Below the pieces are notes generated by a model. The model did no database searches. It saw only the letters and a program-made list of their open reading frames with translations, and was not told the origin of the DNA. Of a stretch of DNA of 64,000 bases, positions 10,771 to 21,400 are shown piece after piece. The position numbers and the translations under genes are program-made. This DNA is from Chrysaora quinquecirrha (lineage: Eukaryota; Cnidaria; Scyphozoa; Semaeostomeae; Pelagiidae). The DNA is taken from NCBI GenBank assembly GCA_014526335.1, contig JACTAT010000002.1, positions 6,326,869 through 6,390,868 on the forward strand, in the 5' to 3' direction. Positions within the stretch are counted from its first letter, which is position 1, and the number at the start of each line of letters is the position of its first letter.

Positions 10771-11470
10771 ACGACGGGTGCTAAGGGTTTCGTTGCCAAT
10801 TTTGCTGGCGCTGATTTATGGGAAATCGTAGAAGCTAATCCTGGTACGTCCCCTGCGAAATCCTTCGAAACTGTTTAAAAGAAAACAAAAACATTACACC
10901 TCCTGGAGAAATTATAACCATCGAGGTTTTAACATAATCGTTCTTTTCATTATAGCGCTCAGTCATTATCGAGTAAGAAAGCACCTTGGCCAAAAGAGCA
11001 CGTGTGCATCAATTAGCAGCACCGCCATTTTGCAAATAAAACGTTGCATAAATTAATCCGATAAATCATCATCATATTTAAACTATTTAAGGTTTCGTAA
11101 TCTAGATGATTAATAGACAATAAACTTTTAAATAATTATGCGATGTTTACAATCATGATTGAGCTAGGTTTATTGATCTGAACATATTGACTGGCCAGGG
11201 TTAAACCAATTAATAAAACAAAGCTAAATGTAGCGTGGAGAGTTAAAAACGTTCCTTATACCCCTAGACAGATTGATGAAAATATTAAGAAGAATAAAAA
11301 TATATTCATTGATTCTAATTTAAGCCAACGTACACAGGCGGCCATACAGGAACCAATTCTCGTGATGCGATGGAGTGGGTTGGTGTGGTTCGTTTTCCGC
11401 TTTAAAGCAAAAGATATACTGACCACTGGTATGCAGGCTTCCCCCGGCGGGTAACGGCTGAGAGAAGCTC
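10771..11470. other. Spacer between two oppositely oriented minisatellite arrays
   Basis: About 700 bp of unique-looking sequence. The end contains tggtatgcaggcttcccccg then gcgggtaacggctg. No exon, tRNA or mobile element was recognised. Confidence 0.4.
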
Positions 11471-11474
11471 ATTC

Positions 11475-12165
11475 ATTTCTAACCATATCGCATTTATTAG
11501 CATCTTCATTTCTTCATCCCGTATATATTACGATCTGAATTTCATACCGTATTCATTAGCATCTTCATTTGATGCTAGCATTGTAGTCGTTAATATGTTC
11601 ATTTTATATTGTATTCATTACCTTCTGATTTCATACCGTATTCATTAGCATCTTCATTGCATACCGTCTTCATAAGCATCTTCATTGCATACCATATTCA
11701 TAAGCATCTTCATTTCATACCATATTCATAAGCATCTTCATTTCAAACTGTATTCATTAGCATCTTCATTGCATACCATATTCATAAGCATCTTCATTTC
11801 AAACTGTATTCATTAGCATCTTCATTTCATACTATACTCATCAGCATGTTTATTTCACACTTTATTCATTACAACTTCATTGTATACCTAATTCATTAGC
11901 ATCTTCATTTCATACTGCATTCATAAGCATCTTCATTTCATCCCATATTCATTAGCATCTGTATTTCTTCACCCCGTTTTCATACTGTAAGCACCTTCAT
12001 TTAAAAAATTCATAGCATATTTTTTAGCATTTCCGTTTCATACAATAATATGCAATGCATTCGTCAGCATGTTCATTTCATACTGTATTCGTTAGAATGT
12101 TCATTTCATGTATTCCTCAGTATGTTCATTTCATACTGTCTTCATTAGCATCTTCATTACTGTCA
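11475..12165. repeat. 28-bp minisatellite array, inverted orientation
   Basis: Units such as CATACCATATTCATAAGCAT followed by CTTCATTT are the reverse complement of a close relative (ATGAAGATGCTTATGAATAT) of the arrays at 6.2 and 10.2 kb. It faces the 10.2-kb array across about 700 bp, so the two could pair into a large stem. The unit differs consistently (GATGCTAATG rather than GAAGGTAATG), so the arrays amplified separately. Confidence 0.88.
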
Positions 12166-12922
12166 TTGCCTTTATCTGGGCAGTTTTCTCGGCCCTCTAT
12201 CTCATATTGTACTAAAAAAGCCTTCATGTCAAATTCTTGGCAGAAGCGTCCTATAAATAAATTTATGCTCTACAAGCATAGTTTACCATAACATGTGGCA
12301 AAAACTTCAGTTTTGCGATCTGCGTAGACATTCAAAGGTTCACTTTATGATTCCCCATGTTGTCTTATTTAAATCTTGGTTTTTTTCGTAGGGGGTATAG
12401 GTTCTAGATGGATTTTGACTGCCAGGCATTTTAAATTCGTTTAACTATTAATCAGTCATTTTGTTTCCTTGAGTTCAGCTATTTTTCAATGAGTGACATA
12501 TTCTACTCAATGTATACGTTTTTAAACACACCTAAGCAGATTTTAATACTAAGCTCATTTAAAATATCTTACAATCTGTCTCAGCCGTTATATTTTCAAA
12601 TGTGTACAACTGATAAACGATTCTATGAGCACACCTTTTGTGACATGTAATTATAGTGAGCTGGGTTAATTTTTTCTTCTAACGAGGGAGTTTTATGAAC
12701 AGCAGAATGAAAAAGCGTTAAAATGATCGACAAATCATCTGCGCAGCGCCACGTGTATTAGAAATCGAGTTGTTTCGTGATATCTAGAGCGCTTCGTTCT
12801 TGTTTTTGACACGGGAAATTAGCATAAAATATTGGCCACCATAGGTTACTGGGAAGAACGCAAGATGTTTTTAGTATATTTAAGCAAGCAACTTAGAAAA
12901 AGTCAAGAGGCATATGTTTCGG

Positions 12923-12928
12923 TATAAA
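12923..12928 (+). promoter_or_regulatory. Candidate TATA box of IL-17-like gene 2
   Basis: TATAAA in the context tttcggtataaagagcg lies 181 bases before the start codon at 13109, which would give a 5' leader of about 150 bases. No other strong TATA element lies closer. Placement is inference from sequence only. Confidence 0.4.
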
Positions 12929-13108
12929 GAGCGTCATAGACACGACGGCTATTTGCAAAACACGAGGTTTAGCCACGCATATAACCATACAATCCCCCGT
13001 GTTAAGGGGATTAAACAACAGCCCTCCTAGGCAATAAAACATCCGAAACTTCACTAAGACGATGCAGAACAGCTCTTAAGACGAAGAAATCACAAAGAGA
13101 TTTCTACA

Positions 13109-16100
13109 ATGAAGCTTCTCTATCTTTCAAAGATTCTCTATGTTATGGTGTTGCTGTTCATGATGCTTGATTTTAGTCAATCATCTTCATCTACGAGGAA
13201 ATCTATATCGAAAATCAAGAGTATTTTACATGAAGTGGAAAAGATCATCAACATGCCACGGAAGGAGAAAAAGTGAGTCTTTTTTGTTATTTTTCAGAGT
13301 AGTTAGGCGCACAAGCAGTCTTTCCTATTTTCTTATCCTGTAGCTTGCTCTTATTTCTGTATCTTATTGTATTGTATGTATAATGCATTTAATGTTAGTT
13401 TTTAAGATATTGACGCGACACTAATACAGACTAACTCGGACTAACATGAAACAACTTCAGAAATTGTACTAGGAAACCATGTGTTGGAAAAAAATGAGCG
13501 CATTTGTTGAAATTAATTAAATTTTTAACAAGTTTTTAAACTGTCTTGTCTAAGAAACTAACTACGTAGCAGAAAACTAGTATTAAAATCATCAAAATCT
13601 TTACAAACGTTTACTGCCAGCTCTTACACAGAGAATTAAAAACCCTCTCTAGTGGAACTCTCGTATCATTTTCACCGACCCTCTTTGGTCAGGAAGCTAA
13701 AGGAACTTATTCGCCCAAATACTTTCTTAGTGGCAGTCGCAGCAGTGAAAGTTCTTTATTTTGTTTCAAGTTATTCATGTATAATATAGCTCTTTAAACA
13801 CTAAGAGCAACTTCATTCCTTAAATCACTTGATTAAAGTCTTCGCTACATACTTTGCCCTGTCGAAGAAAAATCTATGTTTTCTCAGAAAAAAGCAACTC
13901 TCCAAAAATTACTGCAGACAGAACTGAACTTCTGAACAAAACACTCTTTTCAACGATCAATTGTAGCAAGTGTTTCTCTAATGCACTAACAAGAAATCAA
14001 ACTTCTTTTCTAAATCACTGGACATAACTAAGCAGTATTCATGTGCTTTTGAAAAATAATGAAGGTATTCCTATTCATCTATCTGACGCTAGAAGTCGCT
14101 GAGAATGCACGAGAACGTTAAATAACGTGAAAGATTTCAGGCATGAATTTTTATTAAGATTAAGATACAAAGACCCTTTAAGAAGGATAAATGCAAAGTT
14201 TCTTAAATTCTGGCTAAATAATCTTCTTTATGTACAATGAAACTGTTTTACACGTCTTTTCATTAATTCGATTTGGTTATTGACTCACGTGTACTCTCAT
14301 CGAAAAGAATCGGAGACTTTAGAGATTTACGAAGAGAGTTTTTCTAAGCGGGTTTAGTGTGATTCTGGGGGCCTTATAAGGGGGGGGGGGGCTCAGAATA
14401 CCCCATATCTCGTACCATATTTCTAAACATTTCCCTTATCCCCTGTATGTTTTCTCCCATTTTTACAGAATTTCACAAAAAATATCCCGTTTACCCTTTA
14501 TTTTGTCTAGAATTATCCCTTATCTCTTTTTCTGAAAACATCCCATATTCGTAATACTCTAATGAGGCCTCATTTTGATCTTGTCCTGGAGACAATTTCA
14601 AACGGTTTCATAAAACGACTGGCCTTAACCGAAATTTCCCATTCATAATAATCAGTTGTTGTTTTTGTTTTTGTTCATCCTGTTGACCTAACAAACTGTC
14701 CCCTTTTCGAGTAAATAAAGAGTGAAGAAGATCCGCTTTTCAGCGAAAACTGAGAAAAAATTTCCGGTTCGGCATCTTTTCCTCGCGGAAACGCAAAAAA
14801 ACCTACAACTTTGTGGCTGGGTGGTGTGAAAACGTTCACGCTCACGAAGGTAAAGCGGAAATTTTCTATCCGCTTTTGTAAACAAGCGCTTTTTTGCGCT
14901 AGAAACATGGAGCCAACGGAGTTAATTTTTTTTAATCTCAGAAACTTTTCAAGGTAAGGTAAGGCTATTTAGGTAATGCAAAACGATCAGACATCGCTGG
15001 TGAAACACAAATTTGCTCGTCAAACAAGATTTCCACCGTTTGGCCACGTCGTACTTTCTTTCCTGACGGAAATCTGTTTTATTTTCACTGTTCTGTCATT
15101 TATATCGACAATATATTATTTGATGAAATAGTTCTAATAAGCAGCATTGATGAGGAAAGATAGTCGCGGAAATAAATAACAGTCCAATTAGCATTAAAAG
15201 ACAGTTTTATTGTGGATATGATTTCAAGATTTTTATTACCCAGTCAACTGGTTCTTTTAACACCTGGATTCGGAAAACGCGAAAATAGCATAATTTGGAA
15301 TATCGAACGTGAAATTAGGAGCAAGTGTCGGTGGGGTGTCGGTAACTTTTTTGAGGAAGCGAATACAACGAAATAGATATCAAAGGCGTGCGATCAATGT
15401 AATTGTCCTTTCTAGAAATATCCGCTGCATTGCGGTCTGTTTTACAAAGGAATGACTTTTGGGACGAGAATATCTGTCCGCTGTTTGGAGGTGTCCGTCG
15501 TATGGAAATTTCTGTTGATGGAGATTTCACTGCATTGTTTTTTCAAGGCTTTGTTCAGGGTCCGTTCTTGCTTACTCAACACAAGAAAAATTATAGCTCG
15601 TTCCCTTCAAAATAAGAGCCCCCAACTTTTCCGCCTTTCCTAAAGAATTGTCTTCTCCGCCCAATGAATCGTATACAGCAGTTTACTGAAATACCTCTGA
15701 ATGCAGCTGAATGAAGTTTAATGAACTGTCCTCTGCATCCATCATTTTTAGACCGCTGCTCCCAAATACATACATGCCTTATTTACAAGCAAACTTGCCC
15801 ACTTGAAGCACACTTAAAGGTCTTGTTGTGTCATTGTGGCCTAATCAAGCTGGCTTGTGGTGATAGGTCGTAGAGCCCCAGCTACGGTAACGTCACAGTC
15901 AGGGTCAAGGACTTGATTAGTTAACCTACTACTGAGATCTTCGAGATTGGCGCTAAATACACCATTTCACCTTCACCTTCACTCAGGTCTGTTCCCAGTT
16001 GCATTGACCCATATCACAGCCCGTGTTTCGTGTAAAGGATACTGTTGTAATGAAATCGCTTGCTACCGAATTCTGTATATACAAGCCCTCATTTTGCTTT

Positions 16101-17125
16101 GAGTTTGCGTTCCTTCAAAAATCATCTACGAGCATGTTATTTACCAGCAATGCGAAGCTCATTAAGAGAACTGCCTCGCTTTGGTGCAAACTTTGTTTGC
16201 ATTTGTGGTCAGTGACGTCACGCAGCCAGATTGCGCCTTTGTCTGGCCGAATAATAATCTTTAGCTGTGCAGCAGTAAATTTGTCTACTAGTTTTAAATT
16301 TAGAAACAGTGGCAAAGATGAGCATAAGATTACCGCCTTTAATCTCGAGCGAGACGTCGCTTCAAATCGACCACAAGGACGAAAGACGCCGTTTTCACCG
16401 AAGAATGTCGCTTAGTGCCGAAATTTCCTGACGGGGGTCGTTTCGAAAATGTACCCACGTGTTATGCGTTTGAGTGACGCTCAAGCTGTTGATGCGATAG
16501 GGCACCTGCCTTCAATTTTTTGAGTTTATTTTTCCTCTGATGTTAGTTTCTTTTGTTAGGTTGGTCGGTAAAAAGGGGTCAGAAAATAACGACTCAGGTT
16601 ATAAGTCTAAGAGCCGTAAGAAGCGGGGGGAATGGGAGGGGGCTCGAGAAAACAATAGTATGACGTCGTAAAATCATTACGTCATCAAGTACTTTTCAGT
16701 TGTTCAGCCCACCCCCCAATCTGAGATGCCTTCCAACGGTCTTGAGCTTAGGGCCAAAATAGGTAATGCGCTGTGAAGAATTTAACTTATTTCTCATCTT
16801 ACTCTGTAGATTGCCGAAACAGACCCAAGTTTACCATAAAAAAGAAATATACCACACAAATCCATGCGATGAGGCGAAACAGGAATTGTATTTTCAAGAT
16901 TATTATCAGTCAACAGATCAGTTCTATCCAGCATCGGTAACAACATTGTCGTGTAAGAACGCATTAGGCCCCAGAGGATATCCCGTCAGCAAAGATGGAA
17001 AATGTGATTGCATAACTCAAAGAAGAAGAATATACTTCCAAAGGAGGCCTAACACAGACTGCAGACGGTGGAATTTGGAGAGCATCGTTATACCTGATGG
17101 ATGCAAATGCTTCAAAGCATCGTAG
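13109..17125 (+). CDS. IL-17-like secreted cystine-knot protein (paralogue 2), two exons
   Basis: Exon 1 is 13109-13272 with donor GTGAGT. Exon 2 is 16810-17125, after acceptor ctctgtag. The phases agree (2 bases left, 1 taken up), giving a protein of 159 residues. The N-terminal 24 residues or so (KILYVMVLLFMMLDFSQSS core) are a signal peptide, followed by a Lys/Ser-rich linker. The Cys domain contains NPCDEAKQE, YPASVTTLSCKN, DGKCDCITQ, RRIYFQRRPNTDC and a final IVIPDGCKC. The order Y-P...C, a beta strand rich in Arg, R-x-P-x3-C and terminal V/I-x2-GC-x-C is the layout of IL-17 cytokines; a Spaetzle- or neurotrophin-type knot is the main alternative. It is homologous to the gene ending at 1488 (shared DG-x3-C-x-C-I spacing, R-x-P-(R/N)-x-(A/T)-DCR). 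The 3.5-kb intron holds several dispersed repeats. Expected role: secreted immune or developmental signal. Confidence 0.72.
14365..14940. repeat. Dispersed repeat, copy 2, in intron of IL-17-like gene 2
   Basis: The first part shares ordered landmarks with 9615-9850. The second part (14675-14908) has overlapping minus-strand open frames of 65-77 codons that overlap in two registers, typical of a decayed element rather than a gene. A run of 12 G is present near 14380. Confidence 0.45.
14970..15060. repeat. Fragment of the foldback family
   Basis: The segment aaaacgatcagacatcgctg followed by tttgctcgtcaaacaag and gtttggccacgtcg matches the left part of the CCAAACGATCAAACATTG family. The right arm is absent. 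Confidence 0.5.
15245..15830. repeat. Dispersed repeat shared with 29340-29760
   Basis: Ordered landmarks are aactggttctt, gaatatcga, gcaagtgtcggtgg, aagcgaata, aggaatgacttttggg and gcccacttgaa. The later copy has the same landmarks but with shortened homopolymers (for example tgacttggacg for tgacttttgggacg). It is noncoding. Confidence 0.6.
15840..15990 (-). repeat. Dispersed repeat (ggttaactaatcaagtcc), minus orientation
   Basis: Read on the minus strand it contains atggtgtatttagcgccaat, then cagtagtaggttaactaatc, and a segment of CCTTGACCCTGACTGTGAC type. The same block occurs on the + strand at 38280-38400 and 57005-57110. Its gcgctaaatacaccatttca part also occurs at 18915-18950. Confidence 0.6.
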
Positions 17126-17399
17126 CGACTCAATAACATTAAACTAGAGAACTTTAAATTAATGGACATTTATGTGGAAATTGAATCTAAATTAATCAGG
17201 AGTTTGGAGATTTTAGAATTATTGGCATTGGTATAAGCAATAAATTGATGACGATAAAGTATTCTTGGATAACTTAGTATAACATTCTGACATTTTGGTA
17301 TTTATATGGGTGAAGGATTTGACAAACCAGTTGGCCCAGTTTATGATTCTAGGATCTGAGTGTTGCTTAAACTGCTTTACAGCCGAACGTATTTTGCAA

Positions 17400-18060
17400 A
17401 ACTAAACAAAGTTAACCAAAGTAAACAAAAGTAAAACAGCAAGCCAAAGTAAACCATAGTAAACCAAAGTTTATAACAGTAAGCCACTGTAAATCAAAGT
17501 TTAAAGTAGACCAAACTAAACTCAAGTTAAACAAAGCAACCCAAATTAAACCAGAGTAAACCAAAGTTAACTAACGTAAACCAAAGGTAAATCAAGAAAA
17601 CTAAAATAAACTTAAGTTAACAACAGTAAGGCAAAGTAAACCACAGTAAACCACAGTAAACCAAAGCAGGTCAAAGCAAGCCGAAGTAAACCAGAGTAAA
17701 CCAAAGTAAACTGAAGTAAACCAAAAAGTAAATCAAGAGAAATAAAATAAACCAAAGTTAACAACAGTAAGGCAAAGTAAACCAAAGTAAACCAAAGCAG
17801 GTCAAAGTTAACCGAAGGAAACCAGAGTAAACCAAAGTAACATGAAGTAAACAAAAAAGTAAATCAAGTAAACTACAGTAAACCAAAGTTAATAACAATA
17901 AGCCAATGTTAACCACAGTTAACCAGAGTAAACCAACGTAAACCAAAGTAGACTCAAGTTAACCAAAGCAACCCAAAGTAAACCGAAGTAAACCAGAATA
18001 AAGCAAAGTTAACTAAAGAAAAGTAAAATTAAATTAACTTAACTAAACTAAACTAGACTT
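17400..18060. repeat. AGTAAACCAA degenerate tandem array
   Basis: About 65 imperfect copies of a unit near 10 bp (agtaaaccaa, agttaaccaa, aagcaaccca) lie downstream of IL-17-like gene 2 and beyond the end of PSMA2. The same unit forms an array at 19985-20145 and a ragged one at 30950-31300. Confidence 0.88.
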
Positions 18061-18482
18061 TACGACAAGAAGAAAAGATAAGGATGGCTTTGAAGAATAT
18101 TTCCAAAAGAAAAATCAAAATCATCACATAAAGACGGACATAACTTTTCATCTCCAAATGACCTTAAACATTTACAGAGAGTGAAATTCAAACTAGCTGG
18201 TTATCTAAATCTTAGCAGACCAAATCCTACAGGACACTAAAATTCACAGTATACTCTAAAACTGCTGTATTCAGACGTTCCTGGATTCTTAAAACATTGA
18301 TGGATCCATTAAAAACAAACTTATTTTGCAAGAAATTGTACGTTTGTGATTCTGTCTTTACAATTTGGGGTGCTAAGGGAAAAAATCTCAAACAGTCTTT
18401 TTTAGTTACAACAGAATGTGCTTCATTACATAAACAATGAAAACTGTCAATAAAACTGCAACCTCTTAAGCTGAATGACAAG

Positions 18483-21400
18483 TTATATCAAAATAGAAGC
18501 CAGGTATTCTTTGATTTCAGCCGGTGTCATTTTCCTGAAACCCTGATCATTGCAAATGCCTATTTCCATATTATCTTCCGTCATTTGGCCTTCAAAGCCT
18601 TCCTGCAAAAGAGGGGAGGGATTTTGCAATCGCAAAAAAATGAAGCTTGCAATCAAGAAAGCAAATCTTTATTAATACAGGTCAGGGCTTGAAGGAGCTT
18701 AAAAGATGGTGTCGGCTCCGCAGCCTGTACTCGAGGTTGACTTCCAAAATTGAACACCAAGAGTACTGGCTATCGTTGCGTTGTGGTCTAGTAAAGCCAT
18801 TCCATGGTATCAGGAGCTTAGTGAAGTCGGAGTTCCAATCCCACCTACAGAAACTTCTCATCCAGGGTGGAGGTCTTGAAGTTCATCTGTTTCTGAGATC
18901 CTTACTGAGATCCTAGCGATTGGCACTAAATACACCATTTCACCTTCTGGTACTCATTATCTGATCGTGTAAAGATGGAGAAGTGAGTTGACTGTCGTCT
19001 TTACCGAGGTGATCCCGTATCAACAAGATTTCATTCTAAGACCTTCAAAAGACCTTAACTCTAACGACAATGTTGAACGTCCAAAAATTCATCTCTTCCA
19101 AAAAGGCAGAAGCTAACGGTCAATGCTAGTGGCCAAAGATGGACTGGACGTTTGACAATGATGGTGATGAATATAGAAAAAAATATGATGAACTTGGTCC
19201 CAAGAATCTACGTCGGTCTGACGCGGACTGTACGGCTGACGATGGCTGTGATGAAGAAAGATAATAATAATGAACACGGTCCCAAAAAAATGTACACGGT
19301 TTGGCAGGGACAGAAACGGTACAAGTAGGTAGGATGGGGAATACTTTGGTCCGAGGTGGACTGAACGGCAGATGAAGATGGTGATGAAGATAAATAATGA
19401 AGATGAACATGGTTCCAAAAATTTTCAAAGTTATTTTGCATAGACGTAAGATTCTATAACCTTGATACCCCCTTGATATAACGGGAAAGAAGCTTGATCT
19501 TCCATATAGCAACAAATACACACGTACGATCCAAAACTCTTCCAACGATTTCTCTTCTCAGCGGAATTATTTCCTCAAAAGTATTAGAGGAATTATAGAT
19601 TCATAGATTAACATTGCGTCAGAAAGAAAGTCTGTTTTGATAATGACAGATGTAACACATAACTAGATTAATAATGTCGGCAATTCTCAAAGACAAAACA
19701 GCCAAAACGACAGCGCTAAAATTCACACAAAGTATTAGGGATAGTCACTCTTTCTGTAGAATAGTCTAATCCAAACCCCCTTCTTTTATAATCCTTGTTG
19801 TCATTGTCCTTCGGTGGTAGCTGTTAGTTAAATATCGAATGACAGTTACCCTTCCTTTAGAATAGTCTTATTCCAACCCCCTCAATTATTATCCGTATCA
19901 ACGTTCTTCGGAAATAGATTCTAGTCGAATACCGATTGCTAGTTAATCTCCCTTTGCAATATTTAATACTAACTATCGCCAAGGGTAAACCAAAGTAAAC
20001 CAAAGCAAACCGAATAACCCAAAGTATATCAAAGTAAACCAAAGTAAGCCAAAGTAAACAAAAGTTAACCAAAGTAAATCAAAGTTAACCAAAGTAAACC
20101 AAGTAAACCAAAGTAAATCAAAGTAAACCAAGGTAAACCAAAGTTAGGCCCCGGCGAAATGATCAAACATCGTTGGTCAAGCATTTCAGATTTGCTTTAC
20201 GACAAATGTTTGACCGTTTGGTGTTGTCCTAAGAATTGCTGTTCAACATTTTTGAAGAACGAAGTCATTGCTAATGCGCAAGCACGATAGCCTTGTTGCT
20301 AAGAAATGTTGATAGGTGCCGACATGTTGCAGGTTGTTGAAGTTTGAACAAATAAAATGTTTGACAAGCAATGTTGTAAAAGTGGCCAAACGATCATATT
20401 GGCAAGCAAAAGTAAGCAAGATTAGTGGCGTGATGTTTTTGAAAAGTTCAAAAACATTTTTTGCTTGACGCAAACAAAAAATGTTGGACGAGCAATGTTT
20501 TTGAACGTGACCAAACGGTCAAACATTGCTTGTAAAGCAAATCTCAAATGTTTGACCAATAATGTTTGATAGTTTGCAAAACAAGCCAGGGCCTATCGCA
20601 TTGAAATAAATAAGGTCTATCATTGTCCCAACCACAGATCAACAAAGACACTCCAAATGGTCTAACACCGCTAAAAACAAATAAAATCTTTTTAAGCAAC
20701 CCATCTTTTGACTTCAGGTAAGAAAATCATGTAACGACATAGACGATATATGGTATCACAAAGAAAGGGGTAAAATGAGTGCCTTCGAAGGACATTGTCA
20801 GCCTCCGGAGTTTCTAAGACGTTTGCTTGGCTTTTGGCCTAATTTCAGCCTCAGAGGAACCGGGTCACTTACTGAGAATACGTGTAGCGAACTAAAGGAC
20901 GCCAACATTGGGTTTAATGCGACCGGAGATTTTTTTTCTTAGAAGCAGTTGCTTTGAATCGTGTTAGATTTTAACGTTTTATAATGTAATTTGTTTGTAG
21001 TAGGTAATGTAGTTTGTGATGTAATATAGGGTTATAAGATTGCTGTTCTTGGTGACAAAATATATGAAGTCTTTAGACATTCAGAAAATACCCGCTTCCA
21101 AGCAAAAACACGTTTGGGGGCAGCCTACTATTAAAAGCAATAAGCCATCGCTTTACCTACAAACTATTGTTTTGCCTATGGTTTTCTGGAAGTTTGTAGG
21201 CTGTTGTTTCTATATACGTATCTATGTATGTTAGGCTACGTTCACACTAGCGAAAGTGGATCGGATCTAATATGGATCGGATCCAGAAGTTCTGGTTTTG
21301 GCACGGATATGCCTTCCGTTTCAAATGATATTTTATAATTTCAAATTTAATTGATAACTTATAATGATACTTTCGAAGAGAGCCAGTTTTGGATCGAATC

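Noticed and set aside
6180..12165. CRISPR-like array
   Set aside because: Units are contiguous diverged tandem repeats without unique spacers, in a eukaryotic genome.
16023..16415. 130-codon plus-strand open frame inside the IL-17-like intron
   Set aside because: No recognised domain, no splice context, and it lies between two exons of a well-supported gene; an overlapping minus-strand frame is equally open.
18227..18481. 84-codon minus-strand open frame after PSMA2
   Set aside because: It directly follows the PSMA2 stop on the same strand and is best explained as 3' UTR.
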